Below the pieces are notes generated by a model that ran no database searches, was not told where the DNA came from, and was given only the letters and a program-made list of their open reading frames with translations. From Trichoplax adhaerens (lineage: Eukaryota; Placozoa; Uniplacotomia; Trichoplacea; Trichoplacidae), in NCBI RefSeq assembly GCF_000150275.1, contig NW_002060946.1:6342667-6406666 (forward strand): a stretch of 64,000 bases of DNA, written 5' to 3'. Position 1 is the stretch's first letter. Each line of letters begins with the position of its first letter. A program made the translations under genes and the position numbers. Shown piece after piece: positions 12,219 to 25,400 of the stretch.

Positions 12219-15200
12219 TTACAAAGTAAATTCGGTGATATTATTACGATCTTGATGTATTTTTGCTGATGCTACTTCATCGATATAATCGAAAGAGGGT
12301 GCTCTTCTATATAAAACAGACGCGATATCATCTATTTCATCATGATGTTTATCTTCCATTGATTGAATATGCTGCGATCGAGAAATTTTAACTGGAGAAA
12401 ATTGGTAGTCTTGATTACGAGAGCGATTGTCATTTAATATCTTTTCATCGTAAGAATGCTGTAATTGTGTAGATAGTTTACTTAAATGTGGATTAGTAGA
12501 ACTATAGTCTTGATGTCGCTGCCTGTAACGCTTGTTTTTGGCGCCGTCAATAACTTCACTATTTAGCGTGTAATCATAACTGTAGCTTGCCGGATGCAAA
12601 GGGGGCGATGACGAGAGTGAAGAACTAGGGCTGCTATTCATTTTTACATGGGTAGGCTGCATTAATACTTTATAATCGCCATTAGGAAAACGGAATAAAT
12701 TTTCATTATTTCTATTGTCTGCATAGACTGATTTCAAATTTGGAAAATTATCTAAGTCATCAATAGGACATGGTGATGGAAGGTCTGTTAAGTCTTCATC
12801 AAAAAAGGACTTTGCTACCTCTTCATGATGATAGGGATAATCTATAACCTCTTCCTCTTCTTCATTTTGGCTAGGTGCAAAATATCTCGATATATTATTC
12901 TCAACTTCAGGAAAGCCCCCTCGAGTTAGACTGTCATTAGAATCATAGCGATGGCGTGGTGGTATAACAGGTGGTTCTTCATTTTGACTCTCGGTTTCGC
13001 TTTGTGCCTCACTTTCATCGGATATTTCCTAATAGAAATAGAATTTAATCATTATAGCATTAATAAAATTAGTTACTGTAATGAAATTAAAGATGTCAAG
13101 ATTATGATACGTTGTCTAAAGAATAATTAGTAAAGCTTGATTCGATTTCAGTGCAAGGTACCTGAATATATGCATTCTTAGTAAATATTTATTAACAGGA
13201 CTGATTTGTTTTGAGAAATTATAGCTATGACTTGTTTGTGAAGACTATCGGGAAGTTCTCCTGGTTTTAAATAGATCTAGTATGCTGGACTAAAATTAAT
13301 TATATTGCAATTATAATTGAGTGCCTATTATGCATGGATCTTTAGATAAATTACGCTAATGAAATAACTAGATTGGAATATTGGAAAAGGAGTAATCCAT
13401 GTGCAGATATTACAGATATAGTAAAAACAAGTACAATTTCTACATAGCCCTATTTTACTAAAGTGTAAATATTTTTAACCAGTGGCTACTTACCGGACGA
13501 CATAGCGAAGATATGTCATACTCTTGGAAATATTGATCGCTTGTAAAAGACTGATTTTGTTGATGTAAGGGATTTGTATATAAGCTAAGGCTATTTCTAA
13601 TTTCATAGTTAGCATCCATGATTTCCATCACAAATTGCTGTGATGAACTGCTACCATTTGATATTTGATCGCTATTGACATTACTTAGGCTGCTTTGGTG
13701 ACCAAATGATGGACTATCGCTACCTTCATTAGATATATGAAGTGGGTGGTTCTTTAATTGCCTACTTCCAGTAGTAAAACTATTACTTAGATCAGGCATA
13801 TGCAGCAATTGTACACCGGTAAATCTCGAAGAATTTTCTTTGGCCAAAGTTGGAGCGCTGCGGCAATTTTTAGATGATAACAGAAGTTGTTCAGTTTTAC
13901 GTTTAGCTTTATTATCGTTAGGATCGATTCCTGGTAAATCTGGGCGCCGCGAATGTACTCGAATTAAACTTTCCGCAGTTGCATTAACATTATCTTGTGT
14001 ACTCTCTTCCTGTTCTATTTCGTTTACTCCTGCGATATCATCATCCGAATGATATGATGGTGGTGGATCGTTATCCTTACCATCTGCCGTCGGTTGATTA
14101 CCAGAACCTAGACTGGTGTAACCAGCATCATCTTGACCTTCTTCGCCGAGTTGATGGCGTCTCCTGTTAGGAATTTGGCAAGCTGCTTCTGAGAATATTG
14201 ATGTTGGATAGATAGTTTTCCTACTGGAATGATGCCTATTGCTGTTAATGGCACTTTTGTTACGAGTAAGTACATCAGCTACGATATCTTCACCTCGAAC
14301 ACTACGATAATAATATTCGTCTAAGAGACTAGTCCGTACTTCTCGACGATCGCTTGTTAGAGTAGATTCACTTTGGATGCCAATACTGTCAACATGGCCT
14401 GTTGATCCTTGAGCTCGAATAGATATTCCCTCTACATCGACAGCAGCTTGAGATGTTGTATGGGCAGAAGCGTTGTCTCCTTGTGATATTTGATAACTAC
14501 TAGCATTGTAGCTTTCACTGCTGATGCTGCTATCGCCATTATCGGTACTATTATAAGCCTGATGGTGACAGCGACAAGCGTTACTATCCGCTCCTAATTA
14601 TTAAATAATTATTAAGAAGAATTAGTTTCTGCGGACTAGTTATTAACTACTATTTAGCCATTAGTGAAGTGAAGAAATGAATACGTAGTGAAAATGATAA
14701 GTTTTATGTAATAGAGCCTGTTTTTACAACACTGCTGGGATTGTTACAGGTATTAATTGGAATACTGTAGGAAAGAGTTTAAATAGTCGCTGAATTGCTA
14801 TAGTAAGACAAAAGAAATTGACTCTCTGAATCGTACATAATATATTGTATAGTATGTTATGTATTATTAGCAAGGCTGATTTGAGATAGTTTTACCTGTA
14901 TTTTGAATATCCTGTGCTAATAAATCTGTAACAGCAGCAACGGTAACCTTTTCTTTAGTAACAGATTTCTTGTTTTTGTTGCAAACACACCAACAACAGA
15001 TCAGTATTGATGTTACAATCAGAACACCACTAATAGCGCATACGATCATCAGCCAAGTAAAATTGGAAAGTATAAATCTCTGTCCTGAGGAGATAGTTGG
15101 CGAATCGGTTGTTCCACTACCCACTGTAATAGATGGCATAACAAGTGCGAAGCCGAAGTTTAATAACGGGAATAAATTTACCTCAAATTATATTTAATTA

Positions 15201-15225
15201 ATAAGGAACGGTAATTTTTATACGG

Positions 15226-15263
<38 letters not shown>

Positions 15264-18200
15264 TGGGGAATAACAACGGAATTTTCGTTAATAAAGCATA
15301 ATTAATTGATTTCAAGGATTGTAATTCATTGAAGTTTTATACCTGCTATCGGTATGCTCCAAGGTCCTATACCAACATTAGTTGAAACGGCCATTGAAAC
15401 TAAATATTCGTACTTCGCATTAATTTTTCTAATAACTGCAAAATCCTCGTCTCGATAAATAGTTAAGTTTCTGTCTATGCTACCATCGCGAAAGCTTAAA
15501 CGAATCTGTTTAATTATGAATATTATTGGCAGTTAGTATTGACCTATCATGTAAGATTTTAGTATTATCAATCTATCATATAGGCCTAGATTGAATCTAA
15601 TTACTGTAAAAAAATCGAAATTACAGATACTAGCAGTATAAGTAGGTCAAACACGATAAAGTAGAATATTATTAATAAAGAATTCATGGCTTGCATTTTC
15701 ATTTTGCGTGTTAATAAACTGTATCGAGTAAAAGAACTATCAACATTTACAGTTTACATTTTTAATTTCTTACGAGATATGCGTAAAATTTTCCGTTTAA
15801 TTGACTCTTGGTTAGTCTTTCCCATTTCAAAGCAATGGTGTTATTCACTTTGTATGCGTCTATTAGAACTGGTGCAACAGCTGGAACTAAAATAGATAAA
15901 ATGCAGTAAATAAGTTAGTATAAATACAAGCCCTGCGAGTCTAAATATATCATATTGTCACATTAAATAGTTATTATCAAATGGGCGCTTATATGTAAAT
16001 TGCATTACCACTTTCGGGCATGGTAAAGGAGAGACGGCGAACGTCTACTTGTTTATTCTTTAGATATGTTTTTAAAATAAAATCATATTCGAAATGCTCT
16101 TCCAGCCGGTTAATTATAATTTGAGTAGCTGTTGTATTAACCGTGTGCCAATTATCTTGAGTGCCATACTTTTGAACATATGCAACAGTATAAGTAAAAG
16201 TCTCGCCATTGCCAACCTAGTAAATATACACCAAAAAGATTTAAAATTCTTTAGTATAGCGGAATATAAGTATGGGCGTAATCTACGGTAATTCAGATTT
16301 GATTGTTATATTAGCAAATTGAGCATCCAAATTCTATTAGGCAGTGGATAGAATACCTTATTCCATCTTAAAAGTACTGAAGATGGTGATAAAGCGGTTA
16401 TGTTAAATTCTAGACGATTAAATATTGGTGTTGTTTGAAGATTTAGAGGAGTTGGAGTTACAGATAATTCGGTAGCTGTAGATGTTAGTTTAGTCCTAAT
16501 TATCGATGACATTGGTGATGTACTGGTGCCATAGCCATTGATAGAAACTATCTGAAATTGATAGCGAGTATTTGGCTTTAAATTACGGATTGTAAATTCG
16601 GTTATGCTAATTGTCCCAACACGAGTTCTCTTTTTTCGACCACCAACTTCATAGCAATCAATATAGACGAGAACAGGTACTCTTTCTCCGTCTTTGGGTA
16701 TGTCCCATCGTAAACGAATAAACGAGCTTCCAATTTGAGTTTGATATGGCTTATAGGGAGCTTTAGGTACTCCATAGGATTGTTCTATAGAGTAGAGGTC
16801 AATAACCTATTAAAAACCTTCCAATCTGAACTTTCGAAATGTTATATTCGAATTGTATGCTTTACTCCGTAAATATGATGTGTAAATACTCACCAACAAC
16901 TCTCAGATAGGCCACACTTGTTACTAAACCGGCATTATTGTAAGATCCACACATATACCAACCCTGATCGCTTGTCTGAACCAATTTAATGCCAATCGTA
17001 TTCCAGGATAATCTTTTCACACGCGTATCATTCGATTTTAATAATTGATCATTTTTACGCCAGTACACAATCGGTTGAGGATCTCCTTTTGAGTTGCATT
17101 TAATAGTTACGGTGTCATTGATGAAGACTGTCTTGTTGAACAATTCCGGTTTGATGACGGGTATAGTTGCCGTTGTATCAACTAATTATTAAAAGTTAAT
17201 TCAAAACGCAGTTATTTTTATGATGTCGCTTTCTAAGTTATGCGTAATCGCAGAATATTATGAATAGAGTTGATAAAATAGATGAAAAGATCCAGTAAAT
17301 TGAATTGGATTCCTATGCTTTTTATGATATCATAGAATAATGTAATACCTCTTACGACCAGTCTTACTAAAACATCCCTGCCTTGCATATTGCCAATGAC
17401 CGAGCATTGGTATAGGCCAGAGTCTCGACCTACAGCCTAATCATAGATATTGATTCATTAGAGATGCAATCGCCGAAGAGTTATAATAAATTGGGATATC
17501 AATCAATTACAATTATGGATGCATCTAAAATTTTTTATTTTTTCTATTTAATAACATGACTGATATCAATTTATAATATATGAATTATACTACTTGGTGC
17601 ATTTAGTAAATTATAAATCTGTCGAGATTCCTTTAGCACGGATACCCGTTAAATTTTTATTATGAGTCAATGCTAGGTGCTAATAATAATACTCGCTAGT
17701 GCACTTTGATAACAATTATCCCGCAACTAAATTTCGTGCTCAATTTGGCTTGCTCATAAATTTATGCCACTGTTTACAAGAAAACTTACCTTCTTTATAA
17801 CGAGAGTCCCATTATTTAATACATGCATTCCTTCTACCTCGCTTTGACCAGCGAACATCAAACTATCAGTTCCAATTTTTCTCCAAAAGAGTGCATGAGC
17901 ATGATTTGCTTTACAATTAAAGTATACTAATTTTCCAACTTCTACCCATTTATCAACAGGCACAACAGTAAATTTGGGAGGCTCTATACAAAACGATAAT
18001 GAATTTTAAGAATTCAAAAATGAGGAGAACTTTGCTAATCATAGAATTAGTATTCCAATTAGGTTCAATATTTTTTATTTTAATAAAAACATTATTAATA
18101 CGGTTAAATATTTATTTCTGACGGAAAAGTTTAGAAATACACAATTTAAAAATAAAATACTGCTTACGTTCAGTTTATTTTATATTGTAATTAATAATTT

Positions 18201-19420
18201 AGAATTTTTTTCGGCAGTACTCACCTTCGATATTGACTGTAAATATACGATTGATTTCTTTATGGACATTCGCTACGACACAAGTGAAGGTACCAGCATT
18301 TTCAAGTTGAATATTTTCGACATGTAATCTCATATTACGAAGTTGAAATCGAGGATCATTTTCAGTGATTACAGATTTTCCATAAAACCACTGAATTTTC
18401 GGTTTTGGTAGACCTTTAGCCGAACAGTCCAATGTCAACTTAGCTCCAACCGCAACGGAAACTCTAGTTTGAGCTTTGTTAATAAATCTGGGAATTTCTA
18501 ATGTTACAATTAAGAATAAATACTTAGTAAATTATAATGCTACATACAAGGCAGTTGTCAATTTATCTGCTACCTAATCAACAAAACTAGAAACTTTTTC
18601 CTTACGGACATTTAATGGAGATTGATATCTTATTAAATGACAGCAATTAGTAATTTGACATAATATCTTTAAGCTTTAAGTAAAATTAATACCGTTAACA
18701 GTCAAGTATGCTGCTTCAGAACGTTTCACACCAGCTAAATTTTCTGCTACACAGACATAAAATCCGAGATCATAATGATCGACATTAGGAATAGTTAAAA
18801 CACTTTCAGGCGTGGTAGTATAAGTAATCCTGCCACCAGATTGAATAATTTTGCCATTTTTCTCCCACATAATACTTGGTTTTGGGTTTGCTCGTGGTGC
18901 ATGGCAGGTTAATTTTGCCGTTCCTGATGTTGTTATTGTGATGTTGGAAGGAGAAATTCGGAATTTATCTCGCAAATCTACATTTATTGATATCAAACAT
19001 GATAATTCAATTCCTGATTTGATATTAAGTGATTAAAAATTATGCAAAAAGAGGATAGAAGACATTTTTTAAGTACATAAATTATCGTCTAATGCTAAGT
19101 TATGGCAAGATAAATTTACTTACAAGCTATTGTAATGGTGGCATTGCGACTAAAGACAGAACCAAATTGATTTTTGGCCATGCATTGGTAGATACCAGCA
19201 TCTGTGTATTTGCTAGTTTTAGTTACTTTCGTAATGTAGAGTGCACCACCAATTAATAATAGTCTTGGATTAATTTTAGGGTCAATAACTAGTAATTTGC
19301 CATTCTTCAACCAAGTAATTTTAGGATATGGTGAACCGGTTGCACTACAACGAAGTGTGATGCCGGTATTACGTCGGACAATAAAGTCCTGTGGCTCTTC
19401 AATAAAAACTGGGGCAGCAC
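12219..19420 (-). CDS. ROBO: Roundabout (Robo)-type guidance receptor, 5 Ig + 3 FN3 + TM, 5' end incomplete
   Basis: The family comprises single-pass cell-surface receptors, in bilaterians for Slit. Exons in transcript order (high to low coordinate): 19420-19124, 18977-18693, 18497-18225, 17983-17790, 17436-17349, 17181-16894, 16784-16357, 16216-16009, 15886-15774, 15505-15343, 15123-14896, 14593-13494, 13028-12219. The phases agree at every junction, giving 1490 residues plus stop. Order: Ig1 (residues about 1-99), Ig2 (99-194), Ig3 (195-285), Ig4 (286-379, two exons), Ig5 (380-475), FN3-1, FN3-2 (to about 687), FN3-3 (688-779), membrane helix (about 804-828), cytoplasmic tail. Every Ig keeps its Cys pair and Trp, for example LRCSA..YQCMA and LTCHA..YVCVA. 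The Ig1-Ig2 junction reads YLRDKFR, like the LRDDFR of animal Robo. Ig-bearing exons are mostly phase 1-1. The juxtamembrane stretch CCWCVCNKNKK could be palmitoylated. The tail has PPPSY and PPVIPPR but no clear CC0-CC2 Robo motifs. The signal-peptide exon was not found. DCC/neogenin (4 Ig + 6 FN3) is excluded by domain count. Confidence 0.9.
15227..15259. repeat. (TA)n microsatellite in a Robo intron
   Basis: This uninterrupted TA run of 33 bp lies between the exon coding for the membrane helix (starts 15123 on the minus strand) and the last FN3 exon. It is expected to be length-polymorphic. Confidence 0.9.
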
Positions 19421-22400
19421 CTACGAAAAAGAATTAGTTACTTAATGATAAAGAGAAATATAAAATATTTGAAAAGTAATTGCTATATTTTAGAGTTGAA
19501 AAAATATAGTAATCACAAATATAGAATTTATTATAAGTTGAAATCGGATTAACAACGCCTGTTTGTATTCGTAAACTTAAAATAAATATCGATGAAGAAT
19601 TTTGCTTTCGGCATCTTTGAGTATTGTTTTACACTGCTTCTAGTAATATGCAACTGCTTAATTGGAATGGTGTAGTAATTTTTCGTAGATTAGAAGGAAA
19701 TTATGGCGTTCAGTTTTTTTAGTTTAATGATCGCAAAATGGGGGAATAACTGATTTAAAAATTTCAGAAACCAAGCTTGATGTAAATCTAGTCATCGTCT
19801 CGTGATCTCAAATAAGCAGGAAAAAAGGCATACGTGCACGTATCAAGAGAAATACTGTACCAGCAGTTTTATTAAAATTTACATAAATATTAGTGTTAAA
19901 ACATCATTATAACTTGTCTAGACAAGTAATAATAACTACTTAGCAATATATCGAAAAGATATTAGCAATACTTACTAGTATTGCTAACATACAGAGTAGA
20001 AATTTTGGGAATACTATTTTGAGAATTTGAAAGAGTGTGAAACGATTTAGTCTTATTTATATCTTAACAATTTAATCTTCCCTTAGATTGGCATGTTATC
20101 GTACTAAGTTGCGTAGCTTAATTATGCTGAGAACGACAACTTAATTTGCGGACTAAACTCAAGCATATTCTGAATTATGTTCTTGAAATTGCATAAGTTA
20201 ATCATTTACGATTGCATTCCTACATGCTGTGATAAGGATGCTAATAAATGAAATTGCCAGTTTTAGAAATACTCTGTAATTTTAATTGTAGCTGGATAAC
20301 CCTAACCATTGAAAGGATTATTCTTAGTATAAGGTCAATATGATAGATTTTTGAAAACTTACCCCTTCTACTTCAACTTTGACAACCCATTACACATGAA
20401 CTATCAGCACTAAATCCAATTTTTCATGTGTGTCTGATTAAGGTAGAAATTGCAGCTATGGTGATAACATAGGGTTACTATGCACCAAGTACAAACATTA
20501 ATTCTATTAAGAAGAATCCTTTCTCTTTTTTTAGTTTAAGAATAAAAAGAAAAAGATTTTCAAAGGGACAATTACAGATATCCTTCACTAGAAAAACTCT
20601 ACTAACTATCCAGTTTGCGGTACAAAAGTTGAATATACCACGGTCTAATCGTTATAGATTCTCTAACTTCAGATCTCGATCGGTAGGTGTCCTTTATTCT
20701 ATCTTTCAGAATCATCTAAATTAATACAGCAATATTGCTGGGCTAGCGATCGTGTAGAAGAGCAATTGCCACTATTTTACATTTTAGGAAAATGAACATC
20801 GTGCTGTGTTTTATCAGTAGTTCACAAAAATTATTTTGAGAAGAATGAATTAACTTAATAAACTAGATATTAATGAGCGTTGTATTCACATGGAGAGGGA
20901 AGTAGAGTTATTTCGTTTTACAAGTTATAAGGTAATGATCTCTGGCAGTATAGTTACAGCTGAAATTGATTTCCTTAAGCTTTCATCCGCGAATAAAATA
21001 AAGATTTTTAAATTATAGTAGATATAGTTAATGGCAAAGATAAAGTTCAAGGATTTTTGTAATTTTATGGATAATGTTATTTAAACTTATTCTTGTTTAA
21101 ATTAGTTCTTTCAATACGTAGTTAGAAAAAAAGGATTGAAAAATATTTGAATAAAAAGAAGAATAAGTACTGTATGATAGTTTCATTCTTATTGTCATGA
21201 TATTCATAATTTTTATTATCCATATGACTATTATTAGAAAAGCAAAGGAATAGTATAACAACGGTAAACCACATTATCAGGGTAGGTAAAGTTTATAATT
21301 CGCTAAGTAGTTAATGAGACAATCGAAAGAGTAAATTCTCTACATTAATATCAACTTCGCACGATCATAATGGAAGAACGCCTGATGGTCGATGATGAAC
21401 TATTCTAAAAACGATTGTCAATTATTGTTATCGATTCATACTGGTAATAGTAGACAACACGCCAAGAATAACATCCAGTTCTATTCTTTTTACTGTACAT
21501 TTAATTAGACAGATATTATAAATTAATGCTGAATACTTCAATTTAATGAAGACGAGAAAGTTACTTAATTTCTCTCGATTTATACTTGGTCATTAAATGG
21601 GTTACAGGATAAAAACTTTCTATCCGATGTCAATAACATTTCTGCTATTTTTCTCTCATAAAAACTCATGCAGAGATAAAAAATGATCTAGTCTTTACTT
21701 GAAATACTATGGCACTTAAAACTCCATAAATACTTTTGGTGTGTGATGACTCACGCTTGGGCTTTTATGGTTAATACAGATTGAAATTTTCGACTTGTCC
21801 ATAAATGACTGATGACTAGTTCTGTTTTTACTCGAATAATACTGTATTGTACTACTCATACGGAAAATTCGATATAAAAGGAAATCCAGTTGATAATCAG
21901 AAATGGATAGAGCTTCACAGATTTTTATTTAGCCCAGTTAATAATGTCTATCAACATTTTTTCTAAGCTAATACAAATAATTAACGCATGCACTCGAACT
22001 CTTACCCTAAATATGAAGGCAAAGTCAATTTTGTATTTAAAATGAAATCGATAAAGCATAAAAAAAAGCCTTTGCCTCGCCGAAGAAAATAATAGCAGAA
22101 GAATAGAAATCAATTTTAAACAAAAGGCAAACAGAGGGAATGTCTTGCATTGCTTTCAATGGATCAAGTAGCAATAATAGGAGAAAAGCTGTCTTGAAAT
22201 TCCCTAATGATATTTTTTTAATGTGGTCTACTTTCTTCATTTTGGATAGGATAATCGTTCGTCAAAAGCGATACGGTAGTCTTGTAATTACGGGTAATGT
22301 AATTTTGTCGACAATTTCTGTTGGAGTAGTGGTATTGGGTGATGGAACATGATAATACTTAAATACAGATATATAAATCCTATGATAACATTACATCATC

Positions 22401-25400
22401 TGGAAATTAAATTAGAAAAAATTAAATTTTCGTTCTGTAGGCCATCCGATACTCCTTGAGATTAGTGGGATTTGAAAGCAATGCTCAATTAGTTTTTTAT
22501 GTAAGATAGGCAAGAGGACACGTGTAGCGACGATTGTAATATACTTCTAATAATTATACAAGATAATCATATACCGTACTCGTAGGGAGTAATGTGATTG
22601 AGATATCGTAATATCAATCTTTGCGGGTGGGGAAACAAGTAGTGTTGGATGTTAGTAACGAGTATTTTCATCAAGTGTAATAGAGAAAAACAGGGGCTCA
22701 TGGGACGAATCATATGGACGGTAAATGTGGACCCGCTGCGACGATTGCAGTTGTTTTTAGTTATAATAATAACTAAACCCTTAAAAAGAGTTGGGATGGG
22801 GCTCTTTTTATTATCGTTGCGGTAATAACATTATGTGAACTTTAGGAAAAATAAGAATTAGTTCATGATTGATTTTCTAAAAGTAGAGGGCCTAATCGTC
22901 CTCACTGTAAAAATTTTATTAATTCTAAAAGATGAAATAATTGCATGTATAATCTTTCACTTGTATATTATATAGAATCCCGTCAGCCGAAATCGATTTA
23001 ATTTATATATCTATTTCTCCAACCTTTAGCCTAATCATCAGACTTAGAAACTGGTCAATCATACGAAAATTACTACTTAATTCGTTTCTCACTCATTAAT
23101 TACTTCAAAGATAAATAAGTAACTAATATATTTTCATGATATTTTCTAAGTTATCAACTGCACTTGAGCATTAATACCGATTTAAAATCTACTCAAGATT
23201 GACCATCTATTGTACTACTTACTTCTTATTAAAATATAGTATTTTTCTTATTTAATTTTTTAAGCCAATAAGGTGAGGACTTTGATCTCGAGGTAGTAGC
23301 CTATTCACTAATTCTTTATAACATATTTATTGAGAAAGAGAACACAGGAAGGATTCAAGAATAAATTATAATAACAGTATCGTATATTTGCTTTGGAGGT
23401 TTAGTACGAAAATGAGCGATTTTTCTTTTCTTTACTCCTGCATCTTAATTTTAATGATTAGTCAAAGTCGGCTGAAAGATTGCATGCTAGCAACAGCCTG
23501 AGGAAGTCAGAAAGATTAGGAAATTAATCAATTTTAATATATAACTACAGTAGTTCTTGTAAAGTACGTTTTGACGAAGATTAAAATTTCTTTAATTAGA
23601 AATTATCGACGTGTAGTACTGAGTATGATTATGTTATGACACGGGTGTAATTTTATACGTATGTATATACCGAATTTCATACTACACGCTATTGGGAGCT
23701 TACTAAAATAGTTTCTGTTCTGATTATGATGTGATATTTTGGTAGAATCGAGAAATTTATTCTTCTAGCTGATAAAGCAACAACCTTTTTTGCAAACTTA
23801 GATTCCCTCATTTACAGTAATATCTCAAATTGTCTTTATATTATTATGTTTAGTTAGATTATGGTAAAGAAACAAACTTGATTTAAGATATTTGGAGGGT
23901 ACTAATAAGAAATTTTGTCGAAAATGAATCAATATAGCAAAATAAATCTTGTATGCGCTATTCTTTGATGCTCACGTCCGCATTTGTAGATACATTAATC
24001 TAATTGCTAAATTTATTGAGTACATAGAATTTAGCAAAAGGGACTTTGAAGAATGAGTTATTGAACGTGATTAACATTTTAAAATTGAATGACAATTAGT
24101 GGTTAAAGCAAATTTCTAGAAATCTGAAGTGGTTAATTGAATAGACAAAATTTGCCGATGAAGGCATTCATTAAGCAATTTCTGACCAAGAACTGAAAAC
24201 TTCAGAATAGATAGTCAAAAGATATCGCCATATCAGTATTGAATATATTATCTATATGCGTAATGCTCTACAATAGGGGTTTTCAGCTGGAAATTTTTGG
24301 TATGGCCTATAGTTATGCTACCAAGCTAATGTACCGTAGAAGATATTCTTATGTTAAACGATAAAAGTAAAATGCGTAGTTTAAGTCTACGAATCAACTA
24401 TAAGGTCTAGAGAATTGCTATTGTACTGACATGCCTTAGTGCAATCGGGTAAAAATGACTTTTTGTAATATTGCGGGTACTTTGAAAGCTACTGGCTACG
24501 GCTGCTTGATAATTTTTATGTATTGCTGATGAATAACTTTAAAAGTCGTACGGTTTGTTTGCTAGAAGAAAAGCAGGAAGAGTAATGTTATGTAGTTGGA
24601 GACTGATCGTTATCATTAAAGTACCGCATTGTCGATATAATAGATTGTGGCTCTTGGTTATCACTCTGAACAACTAGGAAAAATTAATTAGAGAAAATAT
24701 TGTGATATCTAAATTATTAAACTGATTTTATCAATAAAACTAAACAACATATCTTTCAAAGTGAAATATATTATAATTTGTATTTAGTGAAGGTATAAAA
24801 GAAAATAGTCAAGCTGTACCAGTCAATATTTCGATGGATTACTACAGTCATTACCGTTTATAGAGTTAGTCAAGGGTAGGTAAATAGTTTGAAGTTTAGG
24901 GATTATTGCATATGCTAGAGACTAATTTCTGAATTTTCGCAACGCTCGGACTTAGTTGGCGCCAATAAAAGAGTTATTTATGAAAAGTTTTGGCGATTAT
25001 AGAAGTAGGATTGACTTTTTAATGGATGAAAAAGGACACGTAATGAAATTAGGCAATATTGACGATGATGTAAACAAACGTTGATGTTGAACATGGATAA
25101 AGATTATCAAGAATGTTCAAATAAAATAAACATTAGATAATGTCATTAGTCGAAACGAAAAAGAAGTCCAATAGTTTAGGCAAGCGGAGAAGAATAATAA
25201 CTTGATCGAAGGTGAACTACCACATGGTACGATTATAGGTTATAATATTGAAAAGATTTAATGGCTCTCAATGATGCGTAATTAAACAATGATATTACAT
25301 TAATGAATAATAAACTTATGGTTATAACTGGATGCAGGCAATTATCGTTAGGCAAAGATCAAAAATAAATAGATCATTTTAAAAGATAGGATAGGCAATT

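Noticed and set aside
22037-22240. Minus-strand ATG frame with a hydrophobic run (KTAFLLLLLLDPLKAMQ) that looks like a signal peptide for the Robo gene
   Set aside because: No good splice donor follows in the required phase (one codon base before GT); the available GT sites are weak and out of phase with the Ig1 exon.
24958-24968. TTGGCGCCAAT, similar to a retroviral primer-binding site
   Set aside because: No long terminal repeats or pol-like frames nearby; a short palindromic match expected by chance.
24980-25084. 34-codon ATG frame and neighbouring protein-like stretches at 24-26 kb
   Set aside because: Stops and frame changes are frequent, no splice sites connect the pieces and no family is recognised; within chance for this length.
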